A program made the translations under genes and the position numbers. The notes below the pieces were generated by a model. The model saw only the letters and a program-made list of their open reading frames with translations. It did no database searches and was not told the DNA's origin. A stretch of DNA of 64,000 nucleotides. Origin: Phoronis australis (taxonomy: Eukaryota; Phoronida; Phoronidae). Below, one piece after another: positions 12,411 through 23,300 of the stretch; the stretch's first letter is position 1, and every line of letters starts with the position of its first letter. The stretch covers positions 241,843 to 305,842 of the forward strand of contig NMRA01000329.1 in NCBI GenBank assembly GCA_002633005.1. The letters are read 5' to 3'.

Positions 12411-13686
12411 ACTCCTGGATATGATGGTGACATACGTCCATCACAAAAAAGTGTAAAAAAAGTTTAGTTATGTTAAAATTTTCAATCAAAATTAAAATAA
12501 TTTCAAAGTCTCTTTTTACCAGTTACTCCATACTATTGACAAAAATTTTAGATCCCAGAGATTATTCGTTAAGTCAGAAATTGATTGCGTGACAGATGCA
12601 CAGCAAATCTGTACGTCCGTCACGAACATCCGTCACACCCATGAAATAATTCTTCAGCAAATAAAAGTAACCTGAGGTCATATTTTTACTTTCTAAACTT
12701 GTAGAAGATGAAATGCAGCACACACCTAAGAATTTTAAAACAATAAAAATTACAAAGGCAGCTTTAAAATTATGTGAAGAAGTTACTACAGATTTAAACT
12801 AAATGGATTGGGTTTTTTCAATTTCAAAAGTACTTGCAGAAAATTTATAGTTTACAATGTCCTTCAGTTATTCTTAGTAGAATTCAACATATTAAAATCA
12901 GACAGTTGGCCCTCATTATAAAATGTAATTAAAACAAAATGCAAATTTAATGAACTTATCTGTTGGAATCCTGTGTTTGTAAAGAAATGCTTAGCTTTTG
13001 GGAAATTCAAGATGCAAAAATCTTCATACGAGAGTATAAATAACAAGAGACCTAAAAAAATACATGTTAAGTTGCTATTGCGCTGGAATTAACATGTTAT
13101 TTCTGCACTGACCTGCTATGCTGTGGACATTGTGTGTTGAAAAAGCCGATACTGGGCATTTTTAAGCGGTAGGAACTTGTCACCTATTTTATTGGGCATT
13201 TTTGTCACAACCTCACTGACTGTAGTCACCCCTTTTGTGTTTTTCAGTGTATGTGGTCATTGGTAGCTTGTATGAAATGATTCTTTATTTTTATTTAAGG
13301 TGCATTCCACGATATTTGTGCCATGGACTTAAAAATTTCAAATCAGCCTTTTAACTTTCATTTTGATGTTTACACATAGTTTAGTCATTGAATTTTGTTG
13401 TCTGCAGGTCCATTTTCTGTTATGCTTAGAAATTTTGCTTTTATCGGAAGGTTTATCTCTTATTTGTAAAATTTTGCGTTACAGATGTGACATAACTTTT
13501 TGCATAATTTTTTCTACAGACATGAAGAAATAAATGCCAAAATTGTTTTAATATATCATTTGCTACACAAGAAGTATACTAACAGTTGAAACTACCTGAT
13601 TTTTTGATAATTAGTATTTCCAATTAAACTTTCAAATTAGTGAAAGTCACATCTGTAACATTTAAGTAACAAAAGTTTTGATTTTA

Positions 13687-13753
13687 NNNNNNNNNNNNNN
13701 NNNNNNNNNNNNNNNNNNNNNNNNNNNNNNNNNNNNNNNNNNNNNNNNNNNNN
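13687..13753. other. Assembly gap (67 N)
   Basis: A run of N ends exactly at the first monomer of the tandem repeat that follows, as expected if the assembler could not resolve the array. The number of monomers missing is unknown. Confidence 0.9.
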
Positions 13754-14673
13754 GTCCTCTACATAGTAAGCATATACATGCCAATTTTCACAATCATCCT
13801 TTGAGCGGTTTGGTTGATAGAGGGGTGGACGCACAAAAACAGACTCGAAAACACTAAAAATGGCCACTAGGTGGCGCAAACTATGTCGAATCCATCTGAA
13901 AACGGGAGGATAGCGTCATCTCACCAATAGGTGCCTACATACCAAATTTCATGGAAATCCGTTCAGGACTTTTGAAGATACAAAGGTAAGCGTAAAAAAA
14001 TTAAAATTGCCACTAGGGGGCACACCAGTAGTCGGATCCGTCCAAAAGTCGTCATATTCTATTGTTAACATCATATAAATACACTTACACAATTTCGTAA
14101 AGATCCTGCGAACGGTTTAGGAGATACAGCCATAGGCGCAAAAAAAACAAAACTGCCACTAGGAGGCACCACAGTAGCCGAAGTCGTCGGAAAATCATTG
14201 TCAACCGTCCTCTACATAGTAAGCATATACATGCCAATTTTCACAATCATCCTTTGAGCAGTTTGGTTGATAGAGGGGTGGACGCACAAAAACAGACTTG
14301 AAAACACTAAAAATGGTCACCAGGTGGCGCAAACTATGTCGAATCCATCCGAAAACGAGAGGATAGCGTCATCTCACTAATAGGTGCCTACATACCAAAT
14401 TTCATGAAAATCCGTTCAGGACTTTTGAAGATACAAAGGTAAGCGTAAAAAACTAAAATTGCCACTAGGGGGAACACCGGTAGTCGGATCCGTCCGAAAG
14501 TTCGCACATGCCGTCCCATTCATGAATGGAACATATGTGCCAAATTTCATGAACGTATGTCAAAGGGTTTTGGAGATAGAGCAGCGGACGCCGGACGCTG
14601 CCCGGACGGACGGACGGACGGACGAACTGAGATGACGGCATAATGCGTCCACATATAAATATGTGGGCGCATA
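13754..14673 (+). repeat. Tandem-monomer element, locus 1, with CTCF-like motifs and terminal hairpin
   Basis: Consecutive monomers of about 146-160 bp share a core (CAATTTTC/CAAATTTC, ATCC.TT, GTTT.GGAGATA, CGCAAAAA) and each carries a CCACTAGGNGGC-type motif: 13864, 14010, 14156, 14317 and 14462. Three diverged subtypes (GGTGGCGC, GGGGGCAC, GGAGGCAC) repeat in order with a 453-bp higher-order period. The last monomer runs into a GACG simple repeat (about 14605-14625) and then a hairpin at 14644-14671 (12-bp stem, loop TAAA, one G-T pair). The layout of tandem core plus terminal hairpin recalls non-autonomous Helitron-related elements, but I see no clear CTRR end here. Confidence 0.75.
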
Positions 14674-15571
14674 AAAAATGCCATCGTGGATCAAGAAATT
14701 CATAATTGCACTTGTGCGTACTGCGATGTGACATAATTTAAACCAGCCTCTCTTTAAATTTCAAAAGAAGGCATGAGTTGAAGAGCTGAATGAAAACCTA
14801 ATCATGCTAATCCCTACATGTATATAGAAACCAACATCTGATAAGTTAGTTCTACATATTCCTAAATCATAATCCTAAATGCAATAAAATAAAAATGTCT
14901 TGTTTTCACAGAAAGCAAAGGGAATTTGAATCCAATTATGAATGTCAACAGTTGATGCTGTCTACTAAACCATGCCTCACAGTTTGTTTAAAGAAGATAC
15001 TGACATCCTGTTACTAATACTTTGAAAAATCACCATGATTAGTACTTACAAGGCATTCATCAGAACCATCAACGGCATGGTCCAGAGAATAATTTTGTGC
15101 AAGCTTAGGGCGAGTTCTAATTTAAAAATAATTAATTAAAATGTGTTTTATGACAGTGATTAGTAATGTTTTAAACTTTTATTTTAGATTTTATATTTTG
15201 ACAGTCACATTCACTTATTGATTTTAACGCATAAAAATAGATTTTCCTGATAACTAACAGCTTTGAAATACAAAATGATTATCACTCTCATTTCCACCTA
15301 TGATGGCTTACCATCTTCAAAGGGAAGTGAAGATTTTAGGTGTTTGTTTTATAGCTTTAATCAAATGTATTGAAAAGTTAAAATCCTAGAGTATGTTCCC
15401 AGCATAGGCCTACCTGTGATGATATCGTGCCAAAGGTCAAACGGTATATTTTAATTAAAAAAATGAATTGGTAGCAAAAGACCAATATAACTTAAATACT
15501 GCAAAAGTTTGAATCATTTTGAGTTGACATCATAGTCACAACACACAATTTAAAACTAGAAATTCAGAGGG
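14674..15571. other. AT-rich spacer without recognised features
   Basis: No coding exon or clear element is visible. The sequence may belong to the same large repeat that carries the TACGTCCGTCAC boxes on either side. Confidence 0.4.
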
Positions 15572-16050
15572 TACGTCCGTCACACCAACTCATCTTCTAT
15601 CGAGCTGACAAAAATTTCTTGAAAGATATCATCAAAAATGTAGTGTGGTGTACTTTGCAAACATTCCACTATATCATCATATAAACAAAAAATTGTAACT
15701 TAATGCAATTCACAGAAAATTAACAAAAAAAAAATTTCAAATTCTCTGCGTACGTCCGTCACAACCCTTTAATGGAAATTTCCTCAGTCGGATTAAAATA
15801 TAGGGGAAAAGTTGATACAGGTTTTGAAAGCTATCAATGAGACCTATCAATTGATGTATTAACTATTTTCCCAGGATGAACATTTTTTCACAATTGATCA
15901 AAACGTTCTCTGACTGTACGTCTGTCACAGATGGAATTGCCCTCGAACAAACACAATCTGATGAATTTCATCATTCCCCCACTTTTGAAACAAAAAAGAG
16001 AGTCTAAGTCGATTTAAAAGCAGTCTACTTGTCATACACGGATGTACCAT

Positions 16051-17658
16051 CTGCTAGATTTTTGGTAAAAAGGTAAAGTGGCGTCTTTGGAAGATGGTGA
16101 CAGTGTTGCCATAACAAAAGTTCTGCTCAGAACTTCAGTTGATTGATGTACGTAAAAACAACTTAAGAAGTACAATCATGGATTGAAGAATTGTTGAAAA
16201 CAGAAATTGGAGAAAACAGATGCTTTATTTTGTAGCGCTAAAAGTTGACACATGTCCACTATCATAAATGTAGAATAACATTGTCGTAGTAATGGCAGTT
16301 TTCCCTCCGCTCACCAAGATAAGGTAATTTTGCATTTTAAGAGTCTATATTGTCCAGAAGTTAAACAAAGTCACAATTATTTATGTATCACTCCGATGCT
16401 TTCTACTAGGAACTGCTTCAAGATGATCAGATATATTTTTTTAAACTTCTGCTAAGCTTACCATTAGTGTTAGGTACACCGTTCAAAATACATGCTGGCC
16501 CGTTGGTCCTACATGTATGTGGACGTGGTCTCATATTCAAGAAATTGGCCCGGCAGGCCAGTACATTTATTTGCTGAAGCTCGAACACCGGTTAGGAACG
16601 GAATTTATTTCAAGGATTGAGATTAGGACTGGGTTCTCGAAGAGGTACAAAGGTATGAAAGCACTGTACGAAGTCCGTGGTTAAATACATTTCTCAAAAC
16701 CAAAGTAATGGTAAATTTAAATTGTTTTTGAAAATTATATATATCTTGAATTTGGATCTTAAGACCTCTGAAATGTAGTTTTAATCCAAGTTAGATTTTA
16801 GTGGCATTAATTTTGTGTCAGATTTTCATTTGCTCACTTTTTACCCATGTTCCAACGTACTGTTGTAAAGTACCTTGATATAGCCCTAATGCAAAGCTGT
16901 GTAAACATAGTCTTACACTGGTGATGTCAGTAAACAAAACTGGTCAAACAAAATCTGACACGAAATTAATGTGATTAAAAACTACACTCTTCGCGGAGTA
17001 AATTCCGATGCCAAACAATGCCATTCTACCATTACTAGTACTCTGCTACTAAATCTGTGGAGTGATGTTATGCGGCAGCTTTCAGTTTCAGCGCTATGAA
17101 ATAGAGCGTCCCCTATTGGCCACTTTCTTTTTTTGCCAACTGTTCTTCTTCCAATCCCTTTTATACACGACACAACAAATTATCGGCACAGTTATATTTT
17201 ATCATAAGTTTTAGTATTCTTATACTTAGCGAACTGGATGCCTGAGCAAATTTTGCTTCTGCGAAGCTGTCATCATCTCTCCAAAGATGATGTGCAGCAA
17301 ATGGTCTGTACTGTCACGAGTGTACCCTACTTTCACATTGACTACAAAAGTCGGAGAATTATACAATGAAATGCCATTTATTAGATTGTTTTCCATCTAA
17401 ACAGCTGTAACAGGCACGATCAGTTGACTCCCACATTTTGCATGCACCCCCACCAGTCTTTAAATCTACATGTTGATATAAATTTAACAATGTGACGACT
17501 AACAGATATACAGGCACAGCGAAATTTCTAGGACTAAGGTATCTGGCTAGCCGTATGAAGACTAACAACAAAATACAACGACAACTGCTGCGACTGTTAC
17601 TGAACATAGACTTCGAAATTATTTTCGTGCACAATTCTCGGACTGGTCGGTAATAGCG
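16051..17658. other. Intergenic stretch, nothing recognised
   Basis: Short open frames are present on both strands, but none shows a known domain or a splice-compatible exon. Confidence 0.4.
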
Positions 17659-17740
17659 GTCCCTGATTTAGTGAACCAGTTTCATCCCCTGAATAATGGG
17701 CCCGTTATTCAGTGATTGCCTGGCTCTCTAAATCAGGGAC
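17659..17740. repeat. 82-bp palindromic MITE (GTCCCTGATTTAG family)
   Basis: Arms GTCCCTGATTTAG and CTAAATCAGGGAC form a hairpin with further partial pairing inside (GAACCAG against CTGGCTC). A related, longer copy lies at 49972-50096. In both places a second, unrelated foldback element follows within a few hundred bases. Confidence 0.6.
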
Positions 17741-17750
17741 AGCTATATCC

Positions 17751-18656
17751 GTAGGCAATGACCATCGCCTCTGTTGGCCCGAAGCAGAGGCTATAGGCGC
17801 TCTGTACGCCGGAAGCTTTTCGGCGAATTATGCCTCGCACCGACTAAACCATCAAAGTCACGTTGTTATAAATACCTTTTGCACATAGAGGAACACCTGA
17901 GGAGGTTGTCGATGTGTTTAATTCCTTCCAACTCGAACAAATACTCCCATTATCAAACATTTTATTCGAGCAGTCCCTATTTCAGTTCCCAAAATCGTGA
18001 ACTCACCATTTTTATACTGCGCACGCTCGCTGGGAGATGTGAATTCATCACCTCAATCTTTAAATAGGCCAAAGGTGAGCCATTGCGGTCTTGTCAGTCA
18101 AATGTTCGTTTCCAAAATGCCACCACTTATACTTGTCTTTAATTGGCGTTACTTGAAACTGATTGTATTTCAATGAATTATTGTTTGTATTTGATAAAAA
18201 TAAATGCTGTTGATATGACATTTAATACTGTTTGTGCACATATTTGACATTTTAATGTTTAACAACACGGCAAATGCACGGCTGGTTCCCGGCAGCACGT
18301 ACGCGAAGGGCGGGAACTTTAGCTTTCAAAGTTCGCCGGTAGGTCCGCAACTTCTGACCTTCGGCCTGGTTAAAAAAATGAAAAAGTTGATTTTACGATT
18401 TTGGGAACTGAAATAGGGACTGCTCGAAGAAAAAGTTTCATAACGGGAGTATTTGTTCGAGTTGGAAGGAATTAAACACATCGACAACCTCCTAAGGTGT
18501 TCCTCTATGCGCAAAAGGTATTTATAACAACGTGACTTTGATGGTTTAGTGACTTTAGTCGGTGCGAGGCATAATTCGCCGAAAAGCTTCCGGCGTACAG
18601 AGCGCCTATAGCCTCTGCATCGGACCAACAGAACAGAGGCGATGGTCATTGCCTAC
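17751..18656. mobile_element. Large foldback element with ~260-bp inverted arms
   Basis: The left arm (about 17751-18010) and right arm (about 18390-18656) are inverted copies of high identity, both starting GTAGGCAATGACCATCGCC when read inward. A further related pair of arms lies at about 50395-50875. Each arm, read inward, contains an open frame sharing the residues RRKLFGELC, SKSRCYK and HLRRLSM. The arms differ by a 9-bp in-frame indel in this frame. The central ~380 bp shows no transposase. It is a non-autonomous foldback element; whether the small frame is translated is unknown. Confidence 0.7.
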
Positions 18657-20030
18657 TATACCCGACCAGTGCCCAATTCTCTGCCATTAGTCACAAAAAA
18701 GCCTGTAGTTTGCTCGCAACAACTGCATATGCCATTTGACATTGACATCATTCGGGAAAAGATGACAACAGCTTTGTCAAAAGAAATGTTTGCTCAGAAA
18801 TTGGGTTTGCTGGTGTTACTGTTAAAATACAAAACCAATTACAATCAATTGCAGCTCAGACTAAACAACATCTGAGATTGCAGTGACTTCAACAACCTTG
18901 TGAAGTTGTGTAGAATCAGAAAAATGGCCAATACGGCAATAGCAGACACTCCAAGGGGAAGGGCAAGGGCAAGATCGCCTAACGCCGGTACATAAGAATC
19001 ATAAGAATGGCATTTTTAGCACCAGTTGCTTAGTTACTAATTCAGTTTAGAGTGCAGTTTTTAATGATGTTAAATCCGTGTTAGATTTATCTGGTAAGTT
19101 TTTAAACCATCGGTGCAAAGCTGCTGATAGACCTTTGCAGTGCACCAAGGCCCCAACTCCAACGGCGTTTGTTATAAACACGGTGTAAGACAAACATGGC
19201 TATGCCTGGGTCTGCCAGTGTCTCAAGTCAAACGCCGTCAATGTCTCCTAAACGGCGAAATCAATGGCAACCCGAATACGCCTACGGTCAGCAACCATAA
19301 ATGTATATTTTTGTCCATGCAATTAGTGAATTGCGCTCCTTCGAAGCCAATATTAACTCGCACCTGTTATCAGGTCAATAAACACGGCATATTCATTGTG
19401 TTCAGGGGAGTTTGACCTACTTTCACGTTTAAAGAATTGTCTCCCCTAGCTAATGTCAAACACCGAACTGGCAGATACCAATTCACATCTTATGAATACT
19501 GAACAAGCGACAACAAAAATACAAAATTGCAAATAAAAACCAACCAACCTTTATGATAAGCAAAACTTATTATGGAAGACAGATTGAACAACGATTCCAA
19601 CGAAACACCGATAAAATTGGACGAAGAGCATCAGTTTATCAGCCTTTCTGCTCTGAACAGAACCGCCAGAGAATCCAACATGGACGCTAAAAACAACCCA
19701 AGTACATTTTTTAAATCCACACCTTAAGGTACGAGAATTTAAATTTTCTGGTTCTGCTTTCACATTTAAAAGCAAAAAAATATAACATAATAAATACGTA
19801 GCTATAGCTGAAAAAAGGGGCTGTTATGGCGTATACAAAATGTATTTTGGCCATTTTTCCATCTCTAAAACACGACGAAAAATAATCAGAACAGCGTAAC
19901 TACTGTGTTTCATCACATAAGTATATTAACAAATAATTCTTTCAGGCTCTTTTGTTTTGAAAGAATTTATTCAAACAAAGCATGCAAAATATATGCTTCG
20001 AATGGTGATGACGTTTCTGGTCACGTGATA
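18657..20030. other. Intergenic stretch with a 51-codon open frame
   Basis: No established gene. An open frame ATG 19572 to TAA 19727 encodes a hydrophilic, acidic/asparagine-rich 51-residue peptide, followed at once by an AAG|GTACGAG splice-donor-like sequence (19728/19729). It has no recognised domain and could be chance. Confidence 0.25.
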
Positions 20031-20368
20031 AACAGCTGACAAACCCAAACAGACCAAAGGGAAGAAACAAAATTCTTATCTTCAACGGATAAATTTGAAG
20101 AGTTGTGAGACGCTAACGCAGAATCTACCAGTGCATATGACATTAACAGTTGCATAGATGTTTCCTACGTGAGTTTTACTGTTGAACGTTCGTCGCGTTT
20201 GAGACTATCAAAGAATATTTTTCGCTTCAGGGCAGTTCTGCATTGGTTTGACTCACTTTGACTGTCGATTAAAATCCAGGTCACAGCTGACACTATCACC
20301 AGACATTAAAATTGATCATCGTAGCGTTGCCATTGGATGTGAAGTTTCGGAAAATCCCCCAGTTTCAG
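20031..20368 (+). promoter_or_regulatory. Candidate 5' region of the MARCH-type gene
   Basis: The first coding exon of the MARCH-type gene starts just after a splice acceptor at 28847, so a non-coding exon must lie upstream. This stretch has CACGTG and CAGCTG E-boxes and a TTTCAG|GTAATG donor-like site at 20368/20369. It is the most promoter-like part of the spacer by eye, but nothing here proves transcription. Confidence 0.2.
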
Positions 20369-20369
20369 G

Positions 20370-23300
20370 TAATGCTATTCTTCCGCATCACTTTCACTTT
20401 TTTTGCAAACATCGTGCTTACGCAAACATTTGGATAACTGCCAGGCTTAGTTTAGTAGTTGGGATTTCCAGCATCAAATAGCCTTTTCTGCCTTCGGCTA
20501 GGGTGTTAGTAAACAGGAATTAGCGCTGCATGTGACTGACTTGTTGTAATTGTGATTCACTGGTTGTCGATCAGATCTGGGTTTTCCAGCACTTTTTTGT
20601 GATATGAGTAAATTTATACAACGATGATCTGAGTTTTCTTCAAATGTTGGACTGGCCAGCCAGCTAGGTGTATCGTGTATGTGGACTACTAACATCGAAA
20701 TTCACACAGGTTTGTAGCAAAACCAGGTGGAGTCGACGTGTTTATTTACACACAGGTTTCATGTTTAAGTGACATGGTGCATTAAGTTTACACTTATCAG
20801 GATATTCTCAGGTCTCATATGTTAATTTTGGTTGTAAAATGCAACCAGGGATCAGATTCTTAGTAGGTTAGGATACCGTGCCGTGGACTACAACAAAGTT
20901 TATTGCTTTTTGCGTGCTTGCCCGGGTGAATTTGAATGACCATTGCACCTATAGTTTTGTTCACTATATTCTTAAATGCATGGTGAAATCAAAGAAACCT
21001 ATTTTTTTCTGTTTTTCGTCGAAAACGTCAATGTTACCAATTAAAGATAACCAATTTAAAAACCACTATTGGCATTGTGATTATTTGTTCTAAATTAGTG
21101 TGTTCAATGTTCAAAACAATACTTCAAATTTCTGTCACCTTCTCTCTGTAGGGAATTTGAGTTTCTAAATATCATTTTCATTTTTGGTATAATGGTCATT
21201 AAGTCTAACCGTATCGTGAAATTAGAATTGCTAATGTTTTGTCTGCAGCAATGTTTCGTTTTGATTGCATAATGCTGAGGGCTGATGATTGTTACAATTA
21301 GACCGGAGTTTGGTGAATAGGGCAATTGGAATTGAAATCATGCACTCCAAGTGACGTGTATGTCATACATCGAAACAAGTCATGATCTTTAGCATTCTCT
21401 CTTAGTAACCCCATAAAACTGAATCGGTATCGGCTGAAAAGTCTGAAAATAATGAACGATCAACTATCAATGACTCCAACATCTCTATGTGAAAAATTTA
21501 AAATTTCTTGTTTCAATTCTAATCAAAAATAGATTAAAAAAAACAAATGTTCCTTAATGTTAAGTAATTTTTCGTTTTTCTATCCACACTCAGTGAACCC
21601 CCACTCTCAAATTTTACCAGCACGGTATTTAACATAAATTTATTACTAAAGGTATGAGCTAACTATAGACAAAAAATTTAACCATAAACACTGAAAATGT
21701 TCCCTTGGTCTCCCCTTCGCAGCTTAGCTGATCATTGCAACTGACAGTGTTCCCCCAGGAAGAACATTATTTTCAATGAAAACATTTCAATTGTTGTCAC
21801 TCTGTAAAACATCTCCCTTGTAACCACATTTTCGTTAGCACTCGGTTGTCCTATTAAGGCCATTTCGTTCTACCCTCGATGCGTTGATGTTATTGGGAGT
21901 TGCATTCACTATGAGCTGTAAACTTCGAACCTGGATTGAAGTTAACTGTGCAGTATGTAACAGGAGAGTGTCGATGCTGCGGTGCGGTATGAACAGCCAA
22001 CTTTGATCTCATCTAAGTTATCACCGCAATGGCAACCAGTGTTATCGTCAACAATTTAAAAGGCGGTGTCGTTGCTAATAGTTGCTTATATTTTGCTCAA
22101 ATAATCACCAGTCGAATTAATGTTCTCAAATTGTCACATTAAAATAATCTTAGTGTGCACGGGATGCATCAGCGCTTGTGATTACGTATTTCGATGATGA
22201 CAGCATCACCTACCGTTTACTTTGATGCCGTTAACTACTGAGGCAGGCGAAGTGGGTATGAATGATTCAATTAACTTCGCAGTTTACATCGACATTCCAC
22301 TCTTAGGACAATTAAGTAGTAATTGAAGGCTTGGTCCTGCCTAGGTTGGTTCTGACTACACACTGTCAGATTTAACAGATAGCAAACAAGTAAGCTCATT
22401 GGTCCATTCTGTATTATATGTAAGGCATGTTAATTCATTTTATTAAAAAAACAATGGGACTCTCCTGGTAACATGAACAAAATCGTGACTTTAAAAAATG
22501 TGGCTGACTTGAAGGTGTGAGTTTAAATACACCCTGCTGCCTGTCAAGGTCGTATGAAGTGTTCCTAGTGGTTAATGGGTGGTGTACTGTCTCATCACCC
22601 TGTAGAAATTCCAATAGCACTGTCTGTTTGCTGGAAAGTTCTACAAAGCTTGAGATGTTAGTTCTTTTGGAATCCAGTACTAGGTTTTGGAGTTCAAGCC
22701 TAGCTTTTCTCCTAGCTAACAACATGGCTAGAGAGTTGACCATTGTCTTATTGTGCATTAAACTATGGGTAATAAGAACTAAGTACTGTTTGACTCAGCT
22801 GTGGAAGCAATTGACCCCATAAAATGCAAGCCAGATGTGCACTCAACATTATTCTACAAAGGTTTAGGTTTGTGTTTGGAACCATTTTAAACATGTTGAC
22901 TGAACCCACAAAACTGACCAATGAGATTCAAATCCAGAGGTCTGTAAATTGCTTAGAGGACAATGCTGAGTTTATATTTTTTCTGAGATTCAATCATGGG
23001 TTGTCCACCAAGTAACGCTGCAGTCATAAGGTTTTTGGATATTTCAGAACAAAATTTCCATGCAAGCATTCATTTTCCGCTTTTGAGGACCTGAAAAGCA
23101 TTGGCGTGCGGCAAGTTATGGGTCATTTATAAGTTTTATATTTGTCACTTTGAAATTTGATAATTTAAACAGAATTTTGTGTTTGCTTAATCAGTTTGTT
23201 TGTTTTTTGAAAACTGAAAACCATTTGGTAGGAATGCTTCAGACTAATGAAAAAAACAAAGGGTGATTCACTCAAAATCGCGAAACCGCAATTTGAAAAC

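Larger units (their letters stand above)
12433..16050. repeat. Spaced TACGTCCGTCAC boxes
   Basis: A 12-bp box recurs at 12433 (CCATCAC variant), 12612, 15572, 15751 and 15917 (TCTGTCAC variant), with partial relatives near 12627, 13484, 13645 and 16036. Spacing is 179 bp between the first two, 179 bp between 15572 and 15751, and 166 bp to 15917. Three of the boxes are preceded by similar short AT-rich then CTCTG-like sequence. The sequence between boxes is poorly conserved. It could be a decayed ~175-bp satellite or subterminal transposase-binding repeats of one large element, later split by the insertion at 13.7-14.7 kb. Confidence 0.45.

Noticed and set aside
14600-14630. GACG tandem units as a CRISPR-like or separate microsatellite feature
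   Set aside because: It is a short simple repeat that belongs to the tail of the tandem-monomer element, with no spacer structure.
22435-22822. Opposing ~100-codon frames in the presumed first intron of the MARCH-type gene
   Set aside because: Neither shows a domain, splice-compatible boundaries or similarity I recognise. Opposite frames over the same DNA are likely chance.
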